Source: Alphaproteobacteria bacterium
Lineage (GTDB): Bacteria; Myxococcota_A; UBA796; GCA-2862545
Reading direction: 5' to 3'
Length of the DNA stretch: 64,000 bases
Assembly (NCBI GenBank): GCA_020632925.1
Contig: JACKER010000030.1
Location: 1 to 64,000 of the forward strand
Position numbers and translations under genes: made by a program. Below the pieces are notes generated by a model. That model did not search any database. It saw only the letters and a list, made by a program, of their open reading frames with translations, and had not been told where the DNA came from. Below, in pieces: positions 17,322 to 25,157 of the stretch. Position 1 is the stretch's first letter; each line of letters begins with the position of its first letter.

Positions 17322-17921
17322 ATGACGAACAAGCGAGATCGCGAGAAGCTCCGAGCCCGTGTGAAGGCGGCGCTCGAGCGGTCCGGCACCACCCAGAAGG
17401 ACCTCGAGTCGGCGCAGGGCTGGTCCTCGGGGACGCTGTCCCGGGTCTTCTCCGGGAAGAAGAACCCGGACGAGGCCTTCCTCCGCGCGTTGGCCGACCA
17501 GCTGGGCCTCGCCCCGGTCGAGCTCGTCGGCGGGACCGCCTTCTCGGCGCTCGTCGTGGACGACCGGACGGTCGAGGCCGCGCCCGAGCGCGACGTGCTG
17601 CCCGAGACCACCGAGGAGTCGCGCGGCACCCCCGACGTGACCCAGGAGTCGGAGGCCCAGCCGGTCGCGGAGGAGCCAGAGACGACGGTCCCGTCGGCGC
17701 CGGTGCCCGAGCCCGAGCCCGAGTCCGAGGCCGCGCCCGAGGCTGCCGCACCTGCGGAGCCCGCGTCGGCGCCCGTGGCCGAGGAGCCGGCCAAGGCGTC
17801 TCCGCCGCCCGATCGCGGTCCGCAGCCCGAGTGGGACCCCCCGCCGGAGCCCTGCAAGCGCAAGCGGGACATCCCGCTGCGGATGGTGAAGTGGGTCGTC
17901 GGCCTGGTGTTCGGAGACTGA
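17322..17921 (+). CDS. XRE-type helix-turn-helix protein with Pro/Glu-rich linker and hydrophobic C-tail
   Basis: A 199-residue protein with an XRE/Cro helix-turn-helix at about residues 8-62 (GTTQKDLESAQGWSSGTLSRV is the recognition region). A low-complexity Glu/Pro/Ala linker follows (75-170), then a Lys/Arg patch and a hydrophobic amphipathic end (RMVKWVVGLVFGD). It could be a regulator tethered to the membrane by its tail, in the manner of RodZ, but the tail is short (about 12 residues), so this is uncertain. ATG 17322 lies 55 bases after the DUF4340 stop. Its stop is 2 bases before the start of the candidate selenoprotein, so these are probably cotranscribed. Confidence 0.75.
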   Translation: MTNKRDREKLRARVKAALERSGTTQKDLESAQGWSSGTLSRVFSGKKNPDEAFLRALADQLGLAPVELVGGTAFSALVVDDRTVEAAPERDVLPETTEESRGTPDVTQESEAQPVAEEPETTVPSAPVPEPEPESEAAPEAAAPAEPASAPVAEEPAKASPPPDRGPQPEWDPPPEPCKRKRDIPLRMVKWVVGLVFGD

Positions 17922-17923
17922 CC

Positions 17924-19475
17924 GTGCTTCTGCCCACCCTGCTCGCCGGCTGCGGCGTCACCCCCGATCCAACCACCCGCGAAGGTCGGAGACACCGTCC
18001 GCATCGCGTTCACGTCGCGAGGCGAGGGCGAGATCGAGCCCTGTGGTTGACCCAAGCATCCTCTGGGCGGTCTGTCCAGGCGTGCGACGGTGATGGAGAA
18101 GGCGAGGGAGGCAGGTCCGCTGCTCTCCCTGGAGGGTGGGCTGTCGCTCGCGCCCACCACCCCGGCGACCTCCGAGGTGGATCTCGAGCAGCGACGGGTG
18201 AAGGCCGAGCTCATCGCGGCCTCCTTCGCGGCGGACGGGATCGACGCGATGGCCCTCGGCGCCAGTGACTGGACGCTCGGGACGGAGGCCGTGCGATCGC
18301 TGGTCGAGAAGCACCAGCTGCCGGTCCTGGCCGCGAACCTGACCTGTGACGGGCAGCACCCGTACCCGCCCTCCAAGGTGTTGGAGTCGGCGGGGCACAA
18401 GGTGGGCGTGATCGGCGTCACCATGGGCCCGGTCGAGGGGTGCGACGTGGGCGATGCGCGCCAGGCGGTCGCGGAGGCCGTGCAAGGGCTCGGCCCGGTC
18501 GACGTCGTGGTGGCCCTGGTGCCGGCGGACAGCGAGCGCGCCGTCCGCGCCTTCGCCGCACCCACGCACGACGCTGCCCCGCTCGGCGTGGACGTCGTGA
18601 TCGACGGTCGGGGACGCCCGGCCTCCGCCGGTGTCGACGAGCACAACGGCAGCTGGTACGCCGGAGCGGGCAACCGGGGGAAGTGGGTCGGGTTCCTGGA
18701 TCTCCGCTTCGTCCCCGGATCGGACACCTGGTTCGGCAAGGGCGCCGAGCAGCACTCCGTGGCCCGGCTCGACTCCCTCCGCGACCGGTACGACGGGATG
18801 GACGATCGGATCGCGCGGACCGCGGATCCCAACATCAAGCGTCGCCTCGAAGAGCAGAAGATCAAGTACGAAGAGGAGATCCGGAATCTCGAACGGGAGC
18901 TCGAGCACCCGCCCGACCTGTCGACCATGAACCTGATCGAGGTCCACTCCATCGAGCTGGGCGCCGACGTGCCCGACCAGGCGGCGGCCGCCGAGCGGGT
19001 GAAGCTCGCCAAGCAGGCGGTGATCCAGGCGTCGGGGCAGGACCCGTCGCGGTTCGTTCCGCGCCTCGTGGACGACACCTCCTCCCCGTACGCGGGTGGT
19101 GAGGCCTGCGTCGGCTGCCACCGCGAAGAGCACGCCCAGTGGTCGACGACGGCGCACGCCCGGGCCTTCCAGAGCCTGGTCACGGTCCAGCGCGCGCTCG
19201 ACGCCCAGTGCTACTCCTGTCACGTGACGGGGGCCGGGTTGGGCGGTGGACCCCAGGACCCCATGTCGACGGCAGGCTTCCGCGACGTGCAGTGCGAGGC
19301 CTGTCACGGTGCGGCCCGGGGGCACGCAGCGGATCCGGCCGCGGTCCGTACGACGAAGCCGTCGCCGAACGCCGCCTCGTGTACGAAGTGTCACGACGGC
19401 GAGCAGGATCAGGGACGCTTCGAGCCCGACTCGTACATGTCGCAGATCGTGCACCGAGCGCCCGCCACGCCATGA
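17924..19475 (+). CDS. multihaem cytochrome c lipoprotein, candidate selenoprotein (UGA at 18048, possible frameshift at 17961)
   Basis: Starts at GTG 17924 (GGAG 7 bases upstream), 2 bases after the HTH gene. The signal peptide and lipobox LLAGC give a lipoprotein. One base too many in the C5 run at 17961-17965 moves the frame; without it the reading goes TPIQPPAKVGDTV straight into the downstream frame. At 18048-18050 an in-frame TGA stands in EPCG-(UGA)-PKHPLGGLSRR, where CGC is expected, and a SECIS-like hairpin follows. The 516-residue product would have Sec42, a phosphoesterase-like part (about 20-250), a coiled coil (about 300-325) and four haem motifs CVGCH, CYSCH, CEACH and CTKCH (19107-19394), so it is a periplasmic electron carrier or oxidoreductase. 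If UGA is not read, only a fragment results. Confidence 0.7.
18048..18085 (+). promoter_or_regulatory. SECIS-like element next to in-frame UGA
   Basis: UGA at 18048-18050 is followed by a hairpin: lower stem GCAU/GUGC (18056-18059 with 18082-18085), a C-C mismatch, then CUGGGC/GUCCAG with one U bulge (U62) in the stem, and a five-base loop GGUCU (18069-18073). In E. coli fdhF the same GGUCUG sequence begins exactly 18 bases after the UGA; here it is also 18. That hairpin is what binds SelB in bacteria. The stretch uses codons rare in this genome (CAT, CCT, GGT, AGG, CGT), which fits selection on RNA. No selA, selB, selC or selD is in the window. Confidence 0.6.
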
Positions 19476-20347
19476 ACCGGTCGCTCACGGCCGTCCCCGG
19501 GGTGCTCGCGGGCCACGCCACCGATCTGGTGGGACGCACCGGCGTCACGGTGGTGATCTTCCCCGAGGGCGCGCGCGCGGGCTGCTTCGTGCCCGGGTCG
19601 GCCACCGGCTCCCGAGAGCTCGGGGTCCTCGAGCCCGGACACCTCGCTGGGGCCGTCCACGGCTTCTGCCTGGCTGGCGGGTCGGCCTTCGGCCTGGCGG
19701 CGGCGGACGGCGTGATGCGGGTGCTCGAGGAGCGCGGCATCGGCTTCCACACCCCCGAGGCCGTGGTCCCCATCCTGCCCGCGGCGATCCTGTACGACCT
19801 GCACACGGCCACCCGGCGGCCGGACGCGGCCATGGGTGAGGTGGCGGCGCGCCTCGCCGATCATCGGCCACTGGGGGAGGGGTCGGTGGGTGCGGCGACC
19901 GGTGCTCGGGTCGGGATGGCCTCGGGCGCGCCCGATCGTGGCGGCTTCGGCAGCTGGGCCGACCTCCCCGACGACCAGGACGGGCACGTCGTGGCGGTGG
20001 GTGTGGCCGTGAACGCGGTCGGGAGCGTCGTCGATCCCACGACCGGGCGACGCGTCGCCGGGGGGGACCCGGTTCGGCGCTCCGCGGGCTTCTGGCGTGG
20101 CCAGACGACGCTCGCCGTGGTGGTGACCGACGCTCCCCTGGACCGCGATGGTTGCACCGTCGTGGCGCGGATGGCCTCGGCCGGGCTCGCGCGCGCGCTC
20201 GTGCCCGCGTTCACCCCCTTCGACGGCGACCTCGTGCTGGTCGCGTCGACGGGGGAGGGCGAGCCCGTCGGCGCCGATCAGATGCTGGACATCGGGGACC
20301 GCGCCGCGGCCTGCCTCTCGACGGCGATCGTCCGCGCCGTCCGCTGA
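19472..20347 (+). CDS. P1 family peptidase (DmpA/aminopeptidase-esterase type)
   Basis: A 291-residue member of the P1 family (DmpA L-aminopeptidase/D-esterase and 6-aminohexanoate-oligomer hydrolase group), whose members self-cleave to expose an N-terminal nucleophile. Family features: GVLAGHATD at the start, GSAFGLAAADGVM, GSVGAATGARVG in the middle and TDAPLD plus DGDLVLVAST at the end. The usual cleavage site before Thr in an NTTLAVV-like strand reads QTTLAVV, so self-processing may be altered. No signal peptide is visible. ATG 19472 overlaps the cytochrome stop in ATGA, and the last 70 bases overlap the convergent DUF2330 gene. Confidence 0.85.
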   Translation: MNRSLTAVPGVLAGHATDLVGRTGVTVVIFPEGARAGCFVPGSATGSRELGVLEPGHLAGAVHGFCLAGGSAFGLAAADGVMRVLEERGIGFHTPEAVVPILPAAILYDLHTATRRPDAAMGEVAARLADHRPLGEGSVGAATGARVGMASGAPDRGGFGSWADLPDDQDGHVVAVGVAVNAVGSVVDPTTGRRVAGGDPVRRSAGFWRGQTTLAVVVTDAPLDRDGCTVVARMASAGLARALVPAFTPFDGDLVLVASTGEGEPVGADQMLDIGDRAAACLSTAIVRAVR

Positions 20348-21360
20348 CGCCTCCGCCTCCGGACGAGCACCAGCAACCCCAGCAACCCGGCCGCCGCAGA
20401 CCTGCGGTCGAGCGTCGCGTCCGCCTCGCCGAGGACGACGTGCAACCCGAAGGGCTCCACCCCGTCGCCCACCGAGAACAGCGCGTCCACGTCGTGCTGC
20501 TCGCGCGGCGCGAGCGTGTCGAAGCGCGTGAGGAAGCGTCCACCGTGGTCTCCCGCCCAGGTGCGCCCGAAGCCCCGCCCGTCGCCGAGCTCGGCCAGGC
20601 GTGCGTCGAGGACCTCCCACGGATCGGCGTCCGCCTCGCCGTTCACCGCGGTCACGTCCCGGAACGACCAGCCCGCGACCTCTGCCCGGTCTTCACCGAG
20701 GACGTAGACCGTCGTGCGTTGGGTCGGGACGGATGCGTGGCGCGCCATGACGGAGGGGAACCGAGCCTCGGTGGTGTCCAGCTCGAGCCGGATCGGCGGC
20801 AGCTCGCGCCCGCCCGAGGGCGTGCTCGCCACGTCGGGCGCCACCTCGAGCAGGACGAAGTCCGCCCCCAGGGCGACGTAGTGGTCGAGGTCGGTCGGGT
20901 CCGAGCCGACGAAGCCCCGCTGGTCCATCCAGTCCGCGAGCTCCTGCGCGCTGGCGGCGTGGACCACCTGGTAGTCGTACGTCCCGGTGAACCCCTCGGA
21001 GACGACGGTGACCCCGAGGCTCCCGCCTCTCGTCGCGTTGTCACCGCCCTTGGCCGCTCCGCAGCCGCAGCCGCCCGAGCCCTCGTCGGCGCCCAGGTCG
21101 ATCACCAGCGGAGCGCTGACCTCGCGCAGCTCGCGCAGCAGCTCCGCGTCGCCGTCCGCCACGGAGAGCACGCCACCCGTCGCCGGCACGATCCAGCCGA
21201 ACGCGTCGGCGTCTCCGTCGTAGACGACCTCGTAGGTCACGAACACGGCGGACTCGGAGATCTCGAACACCACCTCGGCGCTGCCCGACTCCGCCTCCAC
21301 CAGGGGCTCGTGGACCAGGCCGGCGCAGGCGAACGCGGCCCGCGCACCCAGCATCCACAT
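20278..21360 (-). CDS. DUF2330 secreted protein with MYXO-CTERM-like tail
   Basis: A 360-residue DUF2330 protein, secreted (MWMLGARAAFA, then Cys). Typical DUF2330 features are the early Cys, a strand pattern with FGWIVPATGG, a Cys-rich loop GCGCG, and YDYQVVHA. Near the end are small residues, the hydrophobic LLGLLVLV and an Arg cluster (RRRRR), like a MYXO-CTERM sorting tail but without the Cys. After the Arg cluster 24 further residues follow; these are encoded by the bases antisense to the last 70 bases of the P1 gene, so an original stop was probably lost. ATG 21360 has AAGGAGG 7 bases upstream. Function unknown. Confidence 0.8.
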   Translation of the reverse strand: MWMLGARAAFACAGLVHEPLVEAESGSAEVVFEISESAVFVTYEVVYDGDADAFGWIVPATGGVLSVADGDAELLRELREVSAPLVIDLGADEGSGGCGCGAAKGGDNATRGGSLGVTVVSEGFTGTYDYQVVHAASAQELADWMDQRGFVGSDPTDLDHYVALGADFVLLEVAPDVASTPSGGRELPPIRLELDTTEARFPSVMARHASVPTQRTTVYVLGEDRAEVAGWSFRDVTAVNGEADADPWEVLDARLAELGDGRGFGRTWAGDHGGRFLTRFDTLAPREQHDVDALFSVGDGVEPFGLHVVLGEADATLDRRSAAAGLLGLLVLVRRRRRQRTARTIAVERQAAARSPMSSI

Positions 21361-21428
21361 CACGGCTCCTCCTTCCCGTGCCCCACGCCAGCGTACCCCG
21401 GCGCCCGGCCACTGGTTAGGCCTGCACC

Positions 21429-22385
21429 ATGTTGGTGTTGGGGATCGAGACCTCCTGCGACGAGACCGCTGCGGCCGTGGTCGGGCCGACGGGCATCCTC
21501 TCGGACGTGGTGTACACCCAGGAGGTCCACGCGGCGTACGGCGGGGTCGTGCCCGAGCTCGCGGCGCGGGCCCACCAGGAGCGGCTCGCGCCCACCGTCC
21601 GGGCCGCGCTCGAGCAGGCGGGGATCGAGCGTCCCGACGCCGTCGTCGCCACCGCCGGGCCGGGGCTCGTGGGGGCGCTGCTCGTCGGCTGGTCCTTCGG
21701 GCGCGCGCTGGCCGCGGGCTGGGGCGTCCCGTTCCGCTCGGTCCACCACCTCGAGGGCCACCTGCTCTCCCCGCTGCTGGAGCCCGATCCGCCGGAGCCG
21801 CCCTTCCTGGCGCTGGTGGTGAGCGGCGGGCACACGGCGCTCTACCGCTGCGACGGGCTCGGGCGGTACGTCACGCTCGGACAGACGCTCGACGACGCGG
21901 CGGGCGAGGTCTACGACAAGGTCGCCCGGGTCCTCGGGCTCGGCTGGCCCGGCGGGCCCTACGTCGATCGCGCCGCCGCCGCGGGCGATCCGAGCGCCGT
22001 GGCCTTCCCGCGGCCGCTGCCCGGCGAGCTCGACTTCTCGTTCAGCGGGCTCAAGACGGCGGTTCTGCAGCACGTCCAGCGCCCGGGCCGTGCCTCGGAC
22101 GCCGACGTGTGTGCGTCGTTCCAGGCCGCCGTCGTGGAGTGCCTCGTCACTCGGGTCCGGCAGGCGGCGCGAGGCACCGGCATCGACCAGATCGCGGTCG
22201 CCGGCGGTGTCGCCGCCAACAGCGCGCTGCGGTCCGCGCTCTCGTCCACCGACCTGCGCGTGCACCTCCCGCCGCGCTCCCGCTGCACCGACAACGGAGC
22301 GATGATCGCTTCGGCCGGGCGGCTCCACCTCCTCGCCGAAGACCCGCCGCCGCCGCTCGGTGTCCGGTCCGGATGGCCGCTGTGA
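21429..22385 (+). CDS. tsaD: tRNA threonylcarbamoyladenosine transferase subunit TsaD
   Basis: TsaD (Gcp, Kae1 family) transfers threonylcarbamoyl to A37 of ANN-decoding tRNAs with TsaB and TsaE. The 318-residue protein has GIETSCDETAAAV, the metal-binding HHLEGHL motif, VSGGHTALY, GEVYDKVARVLGLGWPGGP and GGVAANSALR, all family signatures. ATG 21429 follows 68 bases after the divergent DUF2330 start, so the gap probably carries promoters for both. Its stop overlaps the start region of rsmA. tsaB is at 33.6 kb; tsaE and tsaC are not seen. Full length compared with the family (about 335), slightly short. Confidence 0.95.
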   Translation: MLVLGIETSCDETAAAVVGPTGILSDVVYTQEVHAAYGGVVPELAARAHQERLAPTVRAALEQAGIERPDAVVATAGPGLVGALLVGWSFGRALAAGWGVPFRSVHHLEGHLLSPLLEPDPPEPPFLALVVSGGHTALYRCDGLGRYVTLGQTLDDAAGEVYDKVARVLGLGWPGGPYVDRAAAAGDPSAVAFPRPLPGELDFSFSGLKTAVLQHVQRPGRASDADVCASFQAAVVECLVTRVRQAARGTGIDQIAVAGGVAANSALRSALSSTDLRVHLPPRSRCTDNGAMIASAGRLHLLAEDPPPPLGVRSGWPL

Positions 22386-23203
22386 CACGCGACGCGACCG
22401 ATCCACGAGCCCTGCTCGCCTCCCTCGAACAGACCGCGCGCAAGCGCTTCGGTCAGCACTTCCTCGTCGACCGCGGCGTCGTGGACCGGATCGTCCGCGG
22501 CTCGCGCGTGGCGGCCGGCGACCGCGTGGTGGAGGTGGGCCCCGGGCTCGGGGTGCTGACGCGCGCGTTGCTCGGCGTGGGCGCCGAGGTCACGGCCATC
22601 GAGCTCGACCGCGACCTCGCGGCCTTCCTGCGGCGCGATCTGCCCGATCTGGCGCTGATCGAGACCGACGCCGCCAAGGTCCGCTGGGCGGAGCTGTGCG
22701 AAGGCGGCGGCTGGAAGATGGTGTCGAACCTGCCGTACAACGTCGGGACCACCGTCGTGATGTCGGCGCTGCGGGCGAGGGGCGCCTTCACGAGCGTCAC
22801 CGTCATGCTCCAGCGCGAGGTCGTCGAGCGGATCTGCGCCGGACCGGGGACCAGCGCCTATGGGGCGTTGTCGGTGGAGGTGGCCGTGCGCGCCGTGCCG
22901 ACCTTCCTGCTCTCCGTGCCGCCCGATCGGTTCCATCCGCGTCCGAAGGTGGACAGCGCGGTCGTCCGGCTCGACGTGCTGCCCGAGCCGCAGGTCGGGT
23001 CCGTGACCCCGGAGCACTTCGATCGCGTGGTGCGCGCCGGGTTCTCCCAGCGCCGCAAGACGCTCCTCAACGCGCTCGGCGCCGCCTTCGGCCGTGAGCG
23101 GGCAGGGCAGGCGCTCGCCGCCGCCGACGTCGATCCGGGTCTGCGGGCCGAACGGCTGGACGCCGACGGGTTCCGCAGGCTCGCGGCCGCCCTGTCCGAC
23201 TGA
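22373..23203 (+). CDS. rsmA: 16S rRNA dimethyltransferase RsmA (KsgA)
   Basis: RsmA dimethylates two adenines in helix 45 of 16S rRNA during 30S assembly. The reading (276 residues) has KRFGQHFLVD, the SAM-binding GPGLGVLT, the catalytic NLPYNV and the C-terminal helical domain with FHPRPKVDSAVV and SQRRKTLLNAL. Two starts are possible: ATG 22373 within the end of tsaD, or GTG 22382, which overlaps the tsaD stop in GTGA; I give the longer. Both are coupled to tsaD. The gene ends 41 bases before the PP2C phosphatase. Confidence 0.94.
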   Translation: MAAVTRDATDPRALLASLEQTARKRFGQHFLVDRGVVDRIVRGSRVAAGDRVVEVGPGLGVLTRALLGVGAEVTAIELDRDLAAFLRRDLPDLALIETDAAKVRWAELCEGGGWKMVSNLPYNVGTTVVMSALRARGAFTSVTVMLQREVVERICAGPGTSAYGALSVEVAVRAVPTFLLSVPPDRFHPRPKVDSAVVRLDVLPEPQVGSVTPEHFDRVVRAGFSQRRKTLLNALGAAFGRERAGQALAAADVDPGLRAERLDADGFRRLAAALSD

Positions 23204-23244
23204 CCACGGCCGCGATACGGGGTCGGTTCACCTCCGGAGGTCTC

Positions 23245-24003
23245 GTGCGGATCACCAGCTGCGGCATGACCGACGTCGGCCTCAAGCGCGGTCACAACGA
23301 GGACAACTACCTCATCAACGAGGAGCTCAACCTGTTCGTGGTCGCGGACGGCATGGGCGGCCACGCTGGTGGGGAGTATGCCTCGGCCATCGCCGTGAAC
23401 ACCGTGGAAGAGATCGTGACCTCCCTCGAGGTCGAGGGTGTCGACGTGGGCGACGCGACCGATCCGGTCGAGACCACGCGCCACAAGCTCTCGCACTCCA
23501 TCCGGCTCGCTGGTCGTCGGATCTACGAGAAGGCCCGGGAGCAGCCCGAATACCACGGCATGGGCACCACAGCGGTCGTGGTCCTGCTGGACGGCTCCAA
23601 CGCCTATGTCGCCCACGTCGGTGACAGCCGGGTGTACCTCCTCCGCGAAGGGCGGATCGAGCAGGTGACCGAGGACCACTCGCTGATCGCCGAGAAGATC
23701 CGGCACGGCCTGTTGACCCCGGAGGAAGCCAAGAACCACCGTATGCGCAACGTCATCACCCGCTCCCTGGGGTACCAGGAGGACGTCGAGGTGGACCTGC
23801 AGGTGCGGGCGGTCCGCCGCGGCGACCAGTTCCTGTTGTGCTCGGACGGGCTGTCCGGACCGGTGAACGCCGAGGAGATGGCGGACGCGATGATGCGCTT
23901 CGGACCCCAGGAGGCCGCGCGTCACCTGATCGCGTTGGCGTGCGAGCGCGGTGGCGAGGACAACATCACGACCGTGATCGCGCGCGTGGAGGAGGTGCCG
24001 TGA
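23245..24003 (+). CDS. PP2C-type protein phosphatase
   Basis: Ser/Thr phosphatase of the PPM/PP2C family, 252 residues, cytosolic. Metal-binding motifs are clear: GHNEDN (about 16-21), VVADGMGGHAGGE (34-44), HVGDSRVYL and GGEDNIT at the end. Bacterial members reverse the action of Hanks-type kinases and also help with cell-wall control. The start is GTG 23245 with GGAGG 4 bases upstream. Its stop overlaps the M23 peptidase GTG. One Ser/Thr kinase gene is at the right end of the window; whether they act together is not known. Length is typical. Confidence 0.93.
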   Translation: MRITSCGMTDVGLKRGHNEDNYLINEELNLFVVADGMGGHAGGEYASAIAVNTVEEIVTSLEVEGVDVGDATDPVETTRHKLSHSIRLAGRRIYEKAREQPEYHGMGTTAVVVLLDGSNAYVAHVGDSRVYLLREGRIEQVTEDHSLIAEKIRHGLLTPEEAKNHRMRNVITRSLGYQEDVEVDLQVRAVRRGDQFLLCSDGLSGPVNAEEMADAMMRFGPQEAARHLIALACERGGEDNITTVIARVEEVP

Positions 24004-25070
24004 CCCCTGGGGGCGAGCGACCCCCGGAATCCGGTCCTCCACCGAGAGCACCCCGCGCGCGCGACCCGCGCATGGATCGTCCGTCCGCTGCCGAGCCCGC
24101 TCGCGGGGACTGGCAGGTCCTGGTCGTGCCGGAGTCCCTGGACGAGGTCCGTCGGTTCCGCGTCGGCTCGCGCGCCCTCCTGCGGTGGCGGCTGTTGGCC
24201 TTCCTCGGCGTGTTCACCACGCTGGTCTCCTGGGTCGCGCTGGCCTTCGCGTGGCCACGGTCCGCCGCGTACGACGAGGTGTTCGCGGAGAACGTGGGGC
24301 TGAAGCGGCGCCTCGACGCGATCGACCGCAAGATGGCCGAGGTCGACCGGATCCTGCTCCGGCTCCGGCTCTACGACGCGCAGCTGGACTCGTTCGCCGA
24401 GCCCACCGGCGACCATGGCCCCGTCAGCAGCAGCGTCGATCGGTCTCCGCCCGCGGAGGAGTTGTGGCCCGACGACCCGGGCGAGCTCGGGGGAGAGGAG
24501 GGCGGCTTCCGGGGCGCGGTCGACTGGGTCACCGCGGTGGACGACCGCCTCACGTCCTTCCTCGACACGTTCCATCGCGCCGAGCCCCATCTCTCCAGGG
24601 TCGTCGAGGACCTCGAGCAGGTCCGTGCGCTGCGGGCCGCGCTCCCCGCCGTCTGGCCCGCCGACGGGCTGCTCACGAGCGACTACGGCTGGCGGCGCAG
24701 CCCCTGGGACGGTCGGACCTGGACGCACCACTCGGGCGTCGACATCGGCGGCGTGAAGGGCAACGTCGTGCGCGCGTCGGCCGCGGGACGGGTGGTGCTG
24801 GCGGGCTGGGATCAGGGCTACGGCAAGGCCGTCCGCATCGATCACGGCTTCGGCATCGAGACGCTGTACGCCCACAACTCGAGCTTGATGGTGGCGGTCG
24901 GCGACCGTGTCCAGGCCGGTCAGCAGATCGCACGCATGGGCTCCACGGGCCGCTCCACGGGCCCGCACTGTCACTTCGAGCTGTCCATCGACGGCCACGT
25001 GGTCGATCCGCTGGACTACCTGATCGTGCCCGACGAGGCGCTGTTGCCCGGACAACGGCGCCCGCAGTAG
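24000..25070 (+). CDS. M23 family metallopeptidase, membrane anchored
   Basis: A LytM/M23 peptidase of about 356 residues. A single membrane helix lies at about residues 63-85 (LLAFLGVFTTLVSWVALAFAW), followed by a coiled-coil region and the LytM domain with H244-SGV-D248 and H323-C-H325, the Zn ligands and catalytic His. Such proteins cut peptide cross-links or activate amidases, as EnvC and NlpD do. The GTG start overlaps the PP2C stop in GTGA; an ATG at 24072 is an alternative that keeps the membrane helix. It is likely in one transcript with tsaD-rsmA-PP2C. There are 87 bases to secA. Confidence 0.88.
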   Translation: MTPGGERPPESGPPPRAPRARDPRMDRPSAAEPARGDWQVLVVPESLDEVRRFRVGSRALLRWRLLAFLGVFTTLVSWVALAFAWPRSAAYDEVFAENVGLKRRLDAIDRKMAEVDRILLRLRLYDAQLDSFAEPTGDHGPVSSSVDRSPPAEELWPDDPGELGGEEGGFRGAVDWVTAVDDRLTSFLDTFHRAEPHLSRVVEDLEQVRALRAALPAVWPADGLLTSDYGWRRSPWDGRTWTHHSGVDIGGVKGNVVRASAAGRVVLAGWDQGYGKAVRIDHGFGIETLYAHNSSLMVAVGDRVQAGQQIARMGSTGRSTGPHCHFELSIDGHVVDPLDYLIVPDEALLPGQRRPQ

Positions 25071-25157
25071 GTCCAGCGGGACCTTGGCGCCCGGCCCTGG
25101 GGGATTACCTTTCGCGGCCGGGCTCGGCCCTTCCCATCTCCGGACGGTTGGAACACG

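Noticed and set aside
15293..19183. 1296-residue open frame on the minus strand across the GldG, DUF4340 and cytochrome genes
   Set aside because: Its protein is Ser/Arg/Gly-rich with no family features, and it lies opposite well supported coupled genes; a usual artefact of high GC.
18090..19475. Cytochrome gene starting at 18090 as a complete gene
   Set aside because: It would lack the signal peptide and the conserved EPCG region; the upstream frame continues across UGA into a lipoprotein start.
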